Shown one piece after another: positions 7,587-13,985 of a DNA stretch of 13,985 nucleotides. The notes beneath the pieces are model-generated. The model was not told where the DNA came from. It saw nothing but the letters and a program-made list of their open reading frames with translations, and did no database searches. Position 1 is the stretch's first letter, and every line of letters starts with the position of its first letter. The DNA is from Opitutia bacterium UBA977 (lineage in GTDB: Bacteria; Verrucomicrobiota; Verrucomicrobiia; Opitutales; Coraliomargaritaceae). The stretch is from assembly GCA_002292345.1 (NCBI GenBank), contig DBBT01000061.1, positions 10,009-23,993 of the forward strand, in the 5' to 3' direction. A program made the position numbers and the translations under genes.

Positions 7587-7637
7587 GGGCGACTCGCTCC
7601 CGGCATCGACTCACCTCACAACAAGAGCGAGTCGCCC
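7587..7637. repeat. 13-bp perfect inverted repeat between ahcY and the M42 peptidase gene
   Basis: GGGCGACTCGCTC (7587-7599) and GAGCGAGTCGCCC (7625-7637) are exact reverse complements with a 25-nt spacer. It lies 34 nt beyond the ahcY terminator and has no T-run on either side, so it is not a second plain terminator. The GC-rich arms stand out from the flanking DNA. It may be a REP-like dispersed element, a structured 5' leader of the M42 gene, or an operator. The rest of the 204-nt spacer (7553-7756) holds no convincing gene. Confidence 0.7.
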
Positions 7638-7756
7638 TCACTCGATTGACTGCGGGCGTGCCAACTGCTCGATCTTCCGTTCCCACCTCGGTCACCCCCA
7701 GATTTAATTACTAAAAATTCGTGCGCTTTGTGATTAAGTGCTCTAGTTCTACTGAC

Positions 7757-8851
7757 ATGCCAAAAAAGACAACTGCCAAGAAAAAGACCAAGTCCTACCG
7801 CGCGCCTCAATTTCTCGTCGATTTACTCGACGCGCGTTCCCCTACGGGACACGAATACGAAGCTCAAGCGGTGATCGATCGCTATGTTGAACCAAAGGTC
7901 GATGCCTATCGTAAGGATACCATGGGCAACCGCTTCGCTACTGTGAATTCGGATGGCGAACCATCTCTGCTATTTGCTGGGCACATCGACGAGCTCGGCC
8001 TGATCATCACCTACATCAACGACAAAGGCTTCGTTTATTTCGACACGCTTGGTGGTCATGATAAGTCGATGATTTCTGGGCGTCGTGTTTCAATTTTAAC
8101 TAAAGAGGGCATCGTCAAAGCAGTGACTGGTAAGCGTGCCATTCATCTGATGAGCGCAGAAGATCGTAAGAAGGTGCCTGATACGCACGAGATATGGATC
8201 GATCTCGGCGTCAAAAATAAGGAAGAGGCTGAATCTCTGGTCCGGATCGGCGATACCGCGGTTTACGATCAAAGTTTTGAACTCATTCGCGGTAGCGTCG
8301 GGGTAGCGCGTGCCTTTGATGATAAAGCGGGCGCTTACGCAGTGCTCGAAGCAGTGCTGCGGCTTCAGCAAGAAAAGAAGTTGGTCGCTAGGGTCACTGC
8401 TGCAGCGACAACTCAAGAGGAGATCGGCACACGAGGTGCGATGACCGCCGCGTTCTCCGAAAACCCTGATTTCGCGATCGCAGTGGATGTTGGCCATGCG
8501 ACCGATTCACCCGATTGTGATCCGCGTAAATATGGTAATTTCATTCAAGGTGGTGGCCCGATTATTTGCCGTGGTCCGAATATCAACCCAGTCATTTTTG
8601 AGAAGATCGTTGCCTGTGCCGAGAACAACAAGATCCCTTATCAGATCGAAGCCGACTCACGCCCGACTGGTACCGATGCCCGTGCGATTCAAGTCGCCCA
8701 GGCCGGTATCGCCACAGGTCTTCTGTCGATTCCGCTGCGCTATATGCACACACCCAGCGAGATGGTGGATCTTGAGGATATTGAGCACACGGTGCAATTG
8801 TTAGTGGCTGTTGCCAAGTCTCTCAAGAAGAGCGACCGCGGTGTTTGGTAG
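7757..8851 (+). CDS. M42 family metallopeptidase (glutamyl/deblocking aminopeptidase-like)
   Basis: A 364-residue peptidase of the M42 family, which forms large dodecameric shells in the cytoplasm that trim N-terminal residues from peptides using two metal ions. All expected ligands are visible: His76 in FAGHIDELG, the bridging Asp in FDDKAG (188-189), the catalytic/ligand Glu pair in TQEEIGTRGA (221-222), Asp244 in AVDVGHA, and His331 in YMHTPSE. I prefer ATG 7757 (MPKKTTAKKKT) over an in-frame GTG at 7721, since the 12 extra residues have no family resemblance; the Lys-rich tail is itself an extension. Substrate preference (Glu, Asp, Leu or broad) cannot be read from the motifs. Some relatives were named endoglucanase; that label is not supported here. 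A role in using peptides brought in by the Opp system is plausible but is inference. Confidence 0.93.
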   Translation: MPKKTTAKKKTKSYRAPQFLVDLLDARSPTGHEYEAQAVIDRYVEPKVDAYRKDTMGNRFATVNSDGEPSLLFAGHIDELGLIITYINDKGFVYFDTLGGHDKSMISGRRVSILTKEGIVKAVTGKRAIHLMSAEDRKKVPDTHEIWIDLGVKNKEEAESLVRIGDTAVYDQSFELIRGSVGVARAFDDKAGAYAVLEAVLRLQQEKKLVARVTAAATTQEEIGTRGAMTAAFSENPDFAIAVDVGHATDSPDCDPRKYGNFIQGGGPIICRGPNINPVIFEKIVACAENNKIPYQIEADSRPTGTDARAIQVAQAGIATGLLSIPLRYMHTPSEMVDLEDIEHTVQLLVAVAKSLKKSDRGVW

Positions 8852-9183
8852 TCATCAGCCGTCGGTGCACTAATTTCACTCCGATAATAAACGCTTCGTA
8901 AGTAGTAAAGCAGCTTATTGCTAGGATTTGCTTGCACCTTTTGTGATGCCCACGACATCTTTGGGCTCTCGTGGTTCTTATCGAGCGTTGCGTAACCACT
9001 CCAGAAGAGCGCTGCGAGGCTAGTGAGAAGCCAGAGTCCTCAGGCGGCTAATAGTATAGTTTGTAACTTAGGACTAGGTCGTGTGCGTGCAAGTCGGATA
9101 CTGTATGTCTTAATTCACTGTAGATAAAGCTAGAGTAGGGAATCGTGCTTAGAGCGCCAATGTGTTGAGCCACAACTCATAGA
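8852..9183. other. Gene-free stretch with small inverted repeats
   Basis: No ORF here looks coding. Visible structure includes CCACGA/TCGTGG (about 8950-8974), a possible GCCCA/TGGGC stem inside it, two near-copies of GAGCGYTGCG (8983-8992 and 9007-9016), GGCT-AGTGAGA-AGCC (9018-9032), and AGTCCT/AGGACT with a 29-nt loop (9035-9075). A 25-residue ORF from ATG 8946 is too short to judge. No T-rich terminator for the M42 gene is seen. It may be decayed DNA, a small RNA, or the long 5' region of the next gene. Confidence 0.4.
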
Positions 9184-9498
9184 ATGAGCAATTTATTAGG
9201 TTTTTCTTGTAAGGAGACACCATTCAATTCGATAATGTTAAGAATGTCATCTGATCCTTCAAATTCATCCATAACTGAGCGTGCTTGTGCTCTGGTCGGA
9301 TCTGTCATCCCGAGCTGCATGGAAGGATTGCGCCTCGTTGAGTTAGGGCAGCAGCGTCAGCTTAAATTGCATGAGCGTCTTGCATTGTTCTACAACTCGC
9401 CGCTCTGCCTGCATTGTAACTGCAAGCGCGATAAATTCGACAAGGAGCGAGCGAAGCTGCGTGAGATTGATCGCCAGCGCCGTGCTTCAGATCAATGA
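9184..9498 (+). CDS. Small zinc-finger-like (zf-HC2/ZAS-like) hypothetical protein
   Basis: Up to 104 residues. The C-terminal two-thirds resembles small anti-sigma-factor-like zinc-finger proteins. It has a first Cys followed by an acidic residue (SCMEGLRLVELGQQRQL), then ERLAL, then a C-x2-C pair (PLCLHC), and a charged tail (KRDKFDKERAKLREIDRQRR). In the usual HxxxCxxC motif the position four before the first paired Cys is His; here it is Asn (FYNSPLC), so metal binding may be altered or use another ligand such as the His within CLHC. No membrane segment is present, so it would be a soluble protein. The start is uncertain: ATG 9184, 9235 and 9244 are all in frame, and an AAGGAG at 9211-9216 is too far from the later two. 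It lies 54 nt before the YbjT-like gene on the same strand. Confidence 0.5.
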   Translation: MSNLLGFSCKETPFNSIMLRMSSDPSNSSITERACALVGSVIPSCMEGLRLVELGQQRQLKLHERLALFYNSPLCLHCNCKRDKFDKERAKLREIDRQRRASDQ

Positions 9499-9552
9499 GA
9501 CTTTGCCTAGGCCGACGGGTGCTTGGCCATGTAAGTTGCCGCTGTCTGTATT

Positions 9553-10983
9553 ATGGCTGAGTCAGAAAAAATTCACAAACCGCTGGTCGCCGTATCTGGG
9601 GCGAGTGGCTTTGTCGGTACTCATTTGCGCGCTGAGCTGGCGGATGTGTATGAGTTTCGGGCGCTGTCGCGGAGTCCCAGTGTAGTCGAGCGCAATACGC
9701 GTGAAAGTTCGACGCAATGGAGCCAGTGCGACTTGTATTCGCTACCAAAAGTCACCGAGGCGCTAGAGGGATGTGAATATGCGTTTTATTTGGTGCATTC
9801 GATGGCACCTTCGAGTCGCTTAATGCAGGGTAATTTCGAGGATACTGATTTATTGTTGGCAGATAATTTTATACGTGCAGCCGAAGCAGTCGGCGTAAAG
9901 CACGTGATTTATTTGAGCGGCTTGCTGCCAGATGAGAAGGATGATTTGTCGCCGCACTTGCGTAGCCGCTGTGAAGTTGAGCAGGTGTTACGTTCACGTT
10001 CTGTAACGGTCACGGTGCTCCGGGCAGGACTGATCTTTGGGCCCGGCGGCTCATCCTTCTCGATGCTGATTAATTTAGTGCGACGCTTGCCAGTTATGTT
10101 GCTGCCCTTGTGGACAGGTTCAATGACGCAGTCGGTTGATATTAAAAACGTCTGCCAAGCATTTCGTCTTTGCTTGGGGGATGCGACCTTGGCTGGGGGT
10201 ATTTACGATTTAGGCGGACATGAGCCGATGACTTACCGTGAGCTGATTTTACAAACCGGGAAGTTGCTGGGCCGTGAAGTTCGAACCCTGCGTGTCCCGG
10301 CTAATTGGTTTGCGCTGTCGAAACATTGGGTCGCGCTATTCAGTGGTGTTGCGCCGGCCTTGGTTGGGCCATTACAGGAAAGTTTGCAGCACGATCTGCA
10401 GGCCAGACCGAATCCCTTACTGCAACGCTTAGAGGGAGAATTTGTCTCGTTCGCGGAATCGTTTCGAGCTGCGGTGGATGCCTCTGGCTGTCCGTTACCG
10501 AACCCAAGAAGTCATACGCAGTTGGCAGACAAACAAGCGATCAAGCGCGATCGTCGTGTTCGCTCGGTACAACGTATGGCGTGGCCTGCTGGATGGACTG
10601 CGGCAAGAGTGACGCGCGAATATGGCACATGGTTGAGCCAGCGTTATCGTGGATTACTGGCAGTCGAAACAGACAGTGTGGGGGTCGTTCGTTTTTTGAT
10701 CGGCGGCCTGAAGCTGTGCCTGTTGGAGCTGACTCCGACACCGTTCAGTGAGGATGCTGAGCGTTGTGCTTTTTATATTACAGGTGGATGCCTTTCACGA
10801 ACGGTAGATCCTCCAGGACGCTTGGAGTTTCGTATTGTTGAATCGCGCGATTGTGTGGTGGCATCGATTCATGGATTTGCACCGACCTTACCGTGGTGGT
10901 TGTATGCATGCACTCAAGCACGTGCGCATTTATTAGTCATGCGTGCGTTTGGACGGCACTTAAAGCGCTCTAGTTCAAAGTGA
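9553..10983 (+). CDS. YbjT-like NAD(P)-binding SDR-family protein with C-terminal DUF2867-type domain
   Basis: A 476-residue, two-part cytoplasmic protein. Residues about 9-300 form an atypical short-chain dehydrogenase (NmrA/SDR_a5-like) domain. It has the nucleotide-binding GASGFVG (16-22), FYLVHSM (78-84), YLSGLLPDE (120-128), HLRSRCEVE (135-143) replacing the classical YxxxK, and LRAGLIFGPGGSSF (156-169). Residues about 340-470 match the DUF2867 domain, with the ERCAFYITGGCLSR, GRLEFR and LPWWLYACTQARAHLLVMRAFGRHL segments. Length and layout match E. coli YbjT, whose function is not established. Without the catalytic Tyr/Lys pair, classical SDR oxidoreductase activity is doubtful; such proteins may bind NAD(P)H as sensors. 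ATG 9553 gives the correct N-terminus. It converges with the phosphatase gene 82 nt downstream. Confidence 0.87.
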   Translation: MAESEKIHKPLVAVSGASGFVGTHLRAELADVYEFRALSRSPSVVERNTRESSTQWSQCDLYSLPKVTEALEGCEYAFYLVHSMAPSSRLMQGNFEDTDLLLADNFIRAAEAVGVKHVIYLSGLLPDEKDDLSPHLRSRCEVEQVLRSRSVTVTVLRAGLIFGPGGSSFSMLINLVRRLPVMLLPLWTGSMTQSVDIKNVCQAFRLCLGDATLAGGIYDLGGHEPMTYRELILQTGKLLGREVRTLRVPANWFALSKHWVALFSGVAPALVGPLQESLQHDLQARPNPLLQRLEGEFVSFAESFRAAVDASGCPLPNPRSHTQLADKQAIKRDRRVRSVQRMAWPAGWTAARVTREYGTWLSQRYRGLLAVETDSVGVVRFLIGGLKLCLLELTPTPFSEDAERCAFYITGGCLSRTVDPPGRLEFRIVESRDCVVASIHGFAPTLPWWLYACTQARAHLLVMRAFGRHLKRSSSK

Positions 10984-11065
10984 TTTGACTTCGAAATCGT
11001 CGTGGCGAGACCCTTGCGAGTGTGAAACCGCTGCCAATCAAATGGGTCGCCGAAAGCGTGTCGGG

Positions 11066-11548
11066 TCACTTGAATTCCTGCTTAATATAGGCCACCAGAG
11101 AAGGGATGGCTTCGATCATAGAATCGAGGCACTGCTGATAGGCCTCGAAATTTTGGCCGTAGGGATCGGGGATTTGTACATCTACGTCCGGCCCCATGAA
11201 TTCGCGAAAGAGATGCAGGCGCTTTGGGAGTCCGGTATGGTAGTGCGCCAGGATATCGAGGTGTGAATCAGTCATGCCGATGATCATGAAGGCACGGTCG
11301 ATCAGATCTTGAGTCACGGGTTGGCTCAGGTGCTGTGCTAGATTAATTTTAACTTTTTTGAGCGCTGCGACTGAATTATTCGAGGCGGTCTCACCATATC
11401 CAGCTGCAACGCCAGCCGATTCGACGGTTAGCTGATCAAGCGGAGCGTCTTCGGCCGAGAGCGCATGTTGCAGGAGTTTTCCTGCCATTGGGCTGCGGCA
11501 AACATTGCCGGTGCAGACAGTGAGGATGAGATTGCGATCTTGAGCCAT
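11066..11548 (-). CDS. Low-molecular-weight protein phosphatase (LMW-PTP/YwlE-like)
   Basis: A 160-residue cytoplasmic phosphatase of the low-molecular-weight PTP fold. The P-loop CTGNVCRS (12-19) carries the nucleophile Cys12 and phosphate-binding Arg18, and the general acid is Asp128 in IPDPYGQ. The first Cys-T-G-N resembles YwlE-type protein-arginine phosphatases, but the residue after Asn is Val16. In B. subtilis YwlE this position is Thr, and a bulky aliphatic residue (Ile) there is associated with phosphotyrosine preference. Specificity is therefore open. The middle part (ESAGVAAGYGETASNN, then PVTQDLIDRAFMIIGMT) is typical of the YwlE-like bacterial branch. No kinase or polysaccharide cluster adjoins it. 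It lies 58 nt downstream of the S41-like gene on the same strand and is likely the last gene of the purD unit. Confidence 0.9.
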   Translation of the reverse strand: MAQDRNLILTVCTGNVCRSPMAGKLLQHALSAEDAPLDQLTVESAGVAAGYGETASNNSVAALKKVKINLAQHLSQPVTQDLIDRAFMIIGMTDSHLDILAHYHTGLPKRLHLFREFMGPDVDVQIPDPYGQNFEAYQQCLDSMIEAIPSLVAYIKQEFK

Positions 11549-11606
11549 CGTAACGAGAGATTAAACAAGTAGTCGGGCCTATCACAACTCTTTTGCCCGG
11601 GTGTGA

Positions 11607-12506
11607 TTAGAGTTCGGTCTGTTGCTGTAAGATTTGTAGGGCGGAGATGATATCAACGCCGCGTTGCAGGATACGATCCGGCTCAATGATGCCGCTGTCT
11701 GCCTCGCTAGTTTGATCACTATCGCTACTGCTATCCTCATTGCCAAGAAGTTGCAGGATGTCTGTGCCTGCTTCGTAGAGATGATAGCTGAGGTAGTTTT
11801 CTTTCGCGTCACTTTCTAATTGGATACGCGGTTCAAACCCGACTCCTACCAGTGATGTGTCGCTGTCGGGGCGAACCTCTCCGCAGAGAATCCAAGCGTT
11901 GGCTGAGGCCTTGGTGTAAAATCCGGTGCGGCCTGCGGTTGATTCACCGACGGCGATGATCGCACCTGCTGCTTGCAGTTGATGCAGCACTGCCTCGAAT
12001 GGGCCAGCTGTTTCGCGATTACATAAAACGATGGCAGGGAAATCGCGCACAGTGCTGGAAGTCTCGCCAGATATGCTAAGGTCAGCGGGCACCGTACCAA
12101 CAGTGGCCAATGTCTTGGCCTGTTTTGCGGTCGCAAAGGCGCTGAGTGTATCCACCGCAGTGTAGTTGGATTTAAGAAAGCGTAAATCTAGGATGAGCGC
12201 GGAATGTGTTTGGAACTCTGCGAGCACGTACTTTGCTTCATTTAGGCGGTAGAGGCGGATGTATTTAATCGCGCGCGGCAAGTCTTCGACGCGTGCAGCG
12301 ACTCGACTTTCGGAGTGGATCTCTAGCTGCGGTTGCTCAAATAAAACGCGATCTGGGAATAATGCTGCCAAGCCGTGCAGGCGAATCGCTTCGTTGCTGT
12401 AATCGCGCAAAGATGGAAATAGTGTCGCATCCTGCCCCTGAGCCGGCTGGTATGTGACTGCTGCGCAGACCATCGTCGTACTGAGAAACTGTTTAACGCC
12501 CATCAT
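11607..12506 (-). CDS. Exported S41 peptidase-like protein, probably catalytically inactive
   Basis: About 299 residues with an N-terminal signal-like segment (about 5-27, ending in AQGQDA), so probably secreted or periplasmic. The body resembles the C-terminal-processing-peptidase (S41) domain. ALILDLRFL (103-111) corresponds to the S41 'gliiDLR.NpGG' strand, PAIVLCNRETAGPFEAVLHQL (157-177) to 'p..vLvn.gtASAsEi.agal', VGESTAGRTGFY (186-197) to 'vGe.TfGKg.vq', and the end PDRILQRGVDIISAL to 'DpqL..Al..l'. At the aligned catalytic positions the Ser is Gly (TAG) and the Lys is Arg (GR), which suggests a pseudoprotease. No PDZ domain is seen, and an acidic Ser/Asp-rich patch (about 257-271) precedes the end. 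ATG 12506 or 12503 is preferred over a TTG at 12512. It starts 15 nt after the purD stop. Function unknown; the family call is from pattern memory. Confidence 0.65.
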   Translation of the reverse strand: MMGVKQFLSTTMVCAAVTYQPAQGQDATLFPSLRDYSNEAIRLHGLAALFPDRVLFEQPQLEIHSESRVAARVEDLPRAIKYIRLYRLNEAKYVLAEFQTHSALILDLRFLKSNYTAVDTLSAFATAKQAKTLATVGTVPADLSISGETSSTVRDFPAIVLCNRETAGPFEAVLHQLQAAGAIIAVGESTAGRTGFYTKASANAWILCGEVRPDSDTSLVGVGFEPRIQLESDAKENYLSYHLYEAGTDILQLLGNEDSSSDSDQTSEADSGIIEPDRILQRGVDIISALQILQQQTEL

Positions 12507-12521
12507 CCACAAGGTGCCAGT

Positions 12522-13808
12522 TTAGCGGTTGAGCTCTTGATGGCCAATGTCGCGCCGGAGATATTTACCGTCAAAGTGGACTTGGTCGCATATGCCATAG
12601 GCGAGATCGGCGGCGGCTTCTAGGCTAGGCGCCTGTCCACTGACGCCTAGCACGCGGCCACCGTTTGTGGTGATCGTGCCATCCTCTGCGCGCTTGGTGC
12701 CAGCGTGCACAATTGCGGAGCGCTCTGGAGTAGTGATTGGTAACGTTATGGTGTCGCCCTTTGCGTAACTGTCAGGGTAGCCGCCAGCTGCGAGTACGAT
12801 AACGATCGCAGCGCCAGGATGAAAGTTAAGCTTTGCTGGGAGTGCTTCGCCCTTTGCGGAGGCGAGCAGTACTGGCACGAGATCGTCGGCGACCATTGGT
12901 AGCAGCACCTGTGTTTCAGGATCGCCGAAGCGGACGTTGTATTCGAGAACGCGCACACCCTTTGGTGTGAGCATGAGACCAGCATAAAGAGTGCCGCAGA
13001 AGTGAATACCGTCTGCTTTAAAGCCTTCGAGGGTCGGGCGCAGCACTTGCGCTTCGATCTGGGCTTGCATCTCTGCAGTGACGCGGCTGGTCGGTGTGTA
13101 TGCGCCCATACCGCCGGTGTTCAGACCAGTATCGCCTTCGCCGGCGCGCTTGTGGTCTTGGCTCGGTGGCAGGCAGACGAAATCATCGCCAGATACAATG
13201 GCATGAATGGAGGCTTCTTCGCCGTACAGTGTTTCTTCGATAACGATTTCGTGGCCGCTCGCGCCGAAGGCGTTACCTTCGAGCATGTCTTTGACCGCAG
13301 CAATCGCTTCTGCTTGGGTTTCCGCCATGATCACGCCTTTCCCTGCGGCGAGGCCGCTGGCTTTGATGACGATCGGCGCGGTGTGTGTGTCGAGATACTG
13401 TAGCGCGGCGGCGACATCGGTAAAGCTCGCATACTCTGCGGTGGGGATGTTGTGGCGGGCGAAAAAATCCTTACAAAAGACTTTGCTCGATTCGAGCTGA
13501 GCGCCCTGAGCGTTCGGGCCGTAGGCGGGGATGCCGACGGCTTGTAGCGCATCGACGAGACCGAGGCTGAGTGGCACTTCCGGACCGACGATGACGAGGC
13601 CGATGTGGTGGTCTTGTGCGAGTTGGACGATGCCTTCGATGTCTTCGACGCCGACGTTGTAACAATCGACTTCAGAAGCCATGCCACCATTGCCTGGTGT
13701 TGCAATGACACGATCGGCGAGTGGGCTCTTTAGGCACATTTGTACGAGGGCGTGTTCGCGTCCACCAGAACCTACGACAAGAATAGAAAACTTAGATGTA
13801 TCGGCCAT
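12522..13808 (-). CDS. purD: Phosphoribosylamine-glycine ligase (GAR synthetase)
   Basis: A cytoplasmic ATP-grasp enzyme of 428 residues, full family length, that joins glycine to 5-phosphoribosylamine using ATP in the second step of purine synthesis. Motifs in order are VVGSGGREHAL (11-21), PGNGGMA (38-44), GPEVPLS (75-81), the ATP-binding IKASGLAAGKGV (148-159), SQDHKRAGEGDTGLNTGGMGAY (216-237), and the metal-site LEYNVRFGDPETQ (288-300). The C-terminal F-DGKYLRRDIGH block (412-423) is characteristic. ATG 13808 (MADTSKFSILVVG) is preferred over a GTG at 13820. It appears to be first in a minus-strand unit with the S41-like and phosphatase genes. No other pur gene is in the window. Confidence 0.97.
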   Translation of the reverse strand: MADTSKFSILVVGSGGREHALVQMCLKSPLADRVIATPGNGGMASEVDCYNVGVEDIEGIVQLAQDHHIGLVIVGPEVPLSLGLVDALQAVGIPAYGPNAQGAQLESSKVFCKDFFARHNIPTAEYASFTDVAAALQYLDTHTAPIVIKASGLAAGKGVIMAETQAEAIAAVKDMLEGNAFGASGHEIVIEETLYGEEASIHAIVSGDDFVCLPPSQDHKRAGEGDTGLNTGGMGAYTPTSRVTAEMQAQIEAQVLRPTLEGFKADGIHFCGTLYAGLMLTPKGVRVLEYNVRFGDPETQVLLPMVADDLVPVLLASAKGEALPAKLNFHPGAAIVIVLAAGGYPDSYAKGDTITLPITTPERSAIVHAGTKRAEDGTITTNGGRVLGVSGQAPSLEAAADLAYGICDQVHFDGKYLRRDIGHQELNR

Positions 13809-13985
13809 AATACAAAGCACGTTTCCAGAATCCTTTTCAGAGGTAAAGGCTGTTTTAGGTGAGAGTCGCTGGTTTTTCTCTGGTTCGTTGGGATCCTTAT
13901 TATGTGCATAATTGGTCGTTGTGGTTCGATATCGTGATTCTCGTTCGCACCGTCCGAGTGGTCATTCGTGTCAGCTGCGCAGGCT
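13809..13985. promoter_or_regulatory. Upstream region of purD, probable promoter region
   Basis: This 177-nt stretch to the window edge has no convincing gene on either strand. It should hold the minus-strand purD promoter. It contains a 14-bp palindrome ATTATG-TG-CATAAT (13899-13912), about 90 nt before the purD start, and a smaller CGATATCG (about 13928-13935). Either could be a regulator site. I did not find a clear -35/-10 pair, a PurR-type box or a purine riboswitch core. Confidence 0.35.

Noticed and set aside
9001..9054. SAH riboswitch-like core: AGAGCGCTGCGA, then a hairpin, then GCCAGAGTCC and GGCGGC in the order seen in SAH riboswitches
   Set aside because: The primary sequence resembles the SAH aptamer, but the outer stem and the pseudoknot strand that should pair with GAGCGC do not form. 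It also lies downstream of an M42 peptidase and not upstream of ahcY. Probably chance; an Infernal run with RF01057 would settle it.
10984..11065. Bidirectional terminator between the convergent YbjT-like and phosphatase genes
   Set aside because: Only short imperfect complementarity (GACCC/GGGTC) with a long loop and no T-runs; not enough to annotate.
13002..13500. Plus-strand open frames opposite purD
   Set aside because: purD is complete with all motifs on the minus strand, so these frames are its shadows.

Overview
This 14 kb window looks like ordinary chromosome from a free-living, mid-GC (about 50%) bacterium. The gene set, the protein style and the metK-ahcY pairing fit a Verrucomicrobiota/Opitutae-type (Puniceicoccales-like) genome best. 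That assignment is inferred from family resemblance and was not tested by a search. I see no phage, CRISPR array, rRNA or tRNA, and no intact insertion sequence.

Positions 1-4623 hold an oligopeptide ABC importer on the + strand: the C-terminal end of the substrate-binding protein (oppA-like), two permeases (oppB, oppC) and two ATPases (oppD, oppF). The operon is interrupted between the ATPase genes. A small DUF4250-family gene sits there on the opposite strand. A strong terminator-like hairpin follows oppD, and a perfect 12-bp palindrome lies just before oppF. Both ATPases end early, without the Cys-containing C-terminal extension common in OppD/DppD and OppF/DppF proteins.

Positions 4624-7552 form the S-adenosylmethionine cycle unit. 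metK makes SAM, and ahcY, 37 nt downstream, removes the S-adenosylhomocysteine left after methylation. The pair is followed by a strong intrinsic terminator. It is preceded by a 227-nt leader with an 11-bp perfect inverted repeat, the most operator-like site in the window.

Positions 7553-10983 carry an intergenic inverted repeat, an M42-family metallo-aminopeptidase with all metal ligands, a 330-nt gene-free stretch, a small zinc-finger-like protein, and a YbjT-like NAD(P)-binding protein with a C-terminal DUF2867-type domain.

Positions 11066-13808 lie on the minus strand, read right to left: purD (purine synthesis), an exported S41-protease-like protein that appears to have lost its catalytic Ser and Lys, and a low-molecular-weight protein phosphatase. 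Short gaps (15 and 58 nt) suggest one transcription unit, convergent with the YbjT-like gene.

I did not find a clear new multi-gene system. The most unusual items are the antisense DUF4250 gene inside the opp operon, the two shortened Opp ATPases, the metK palindrome, and the probable S41 pseudoprotease next to purD.
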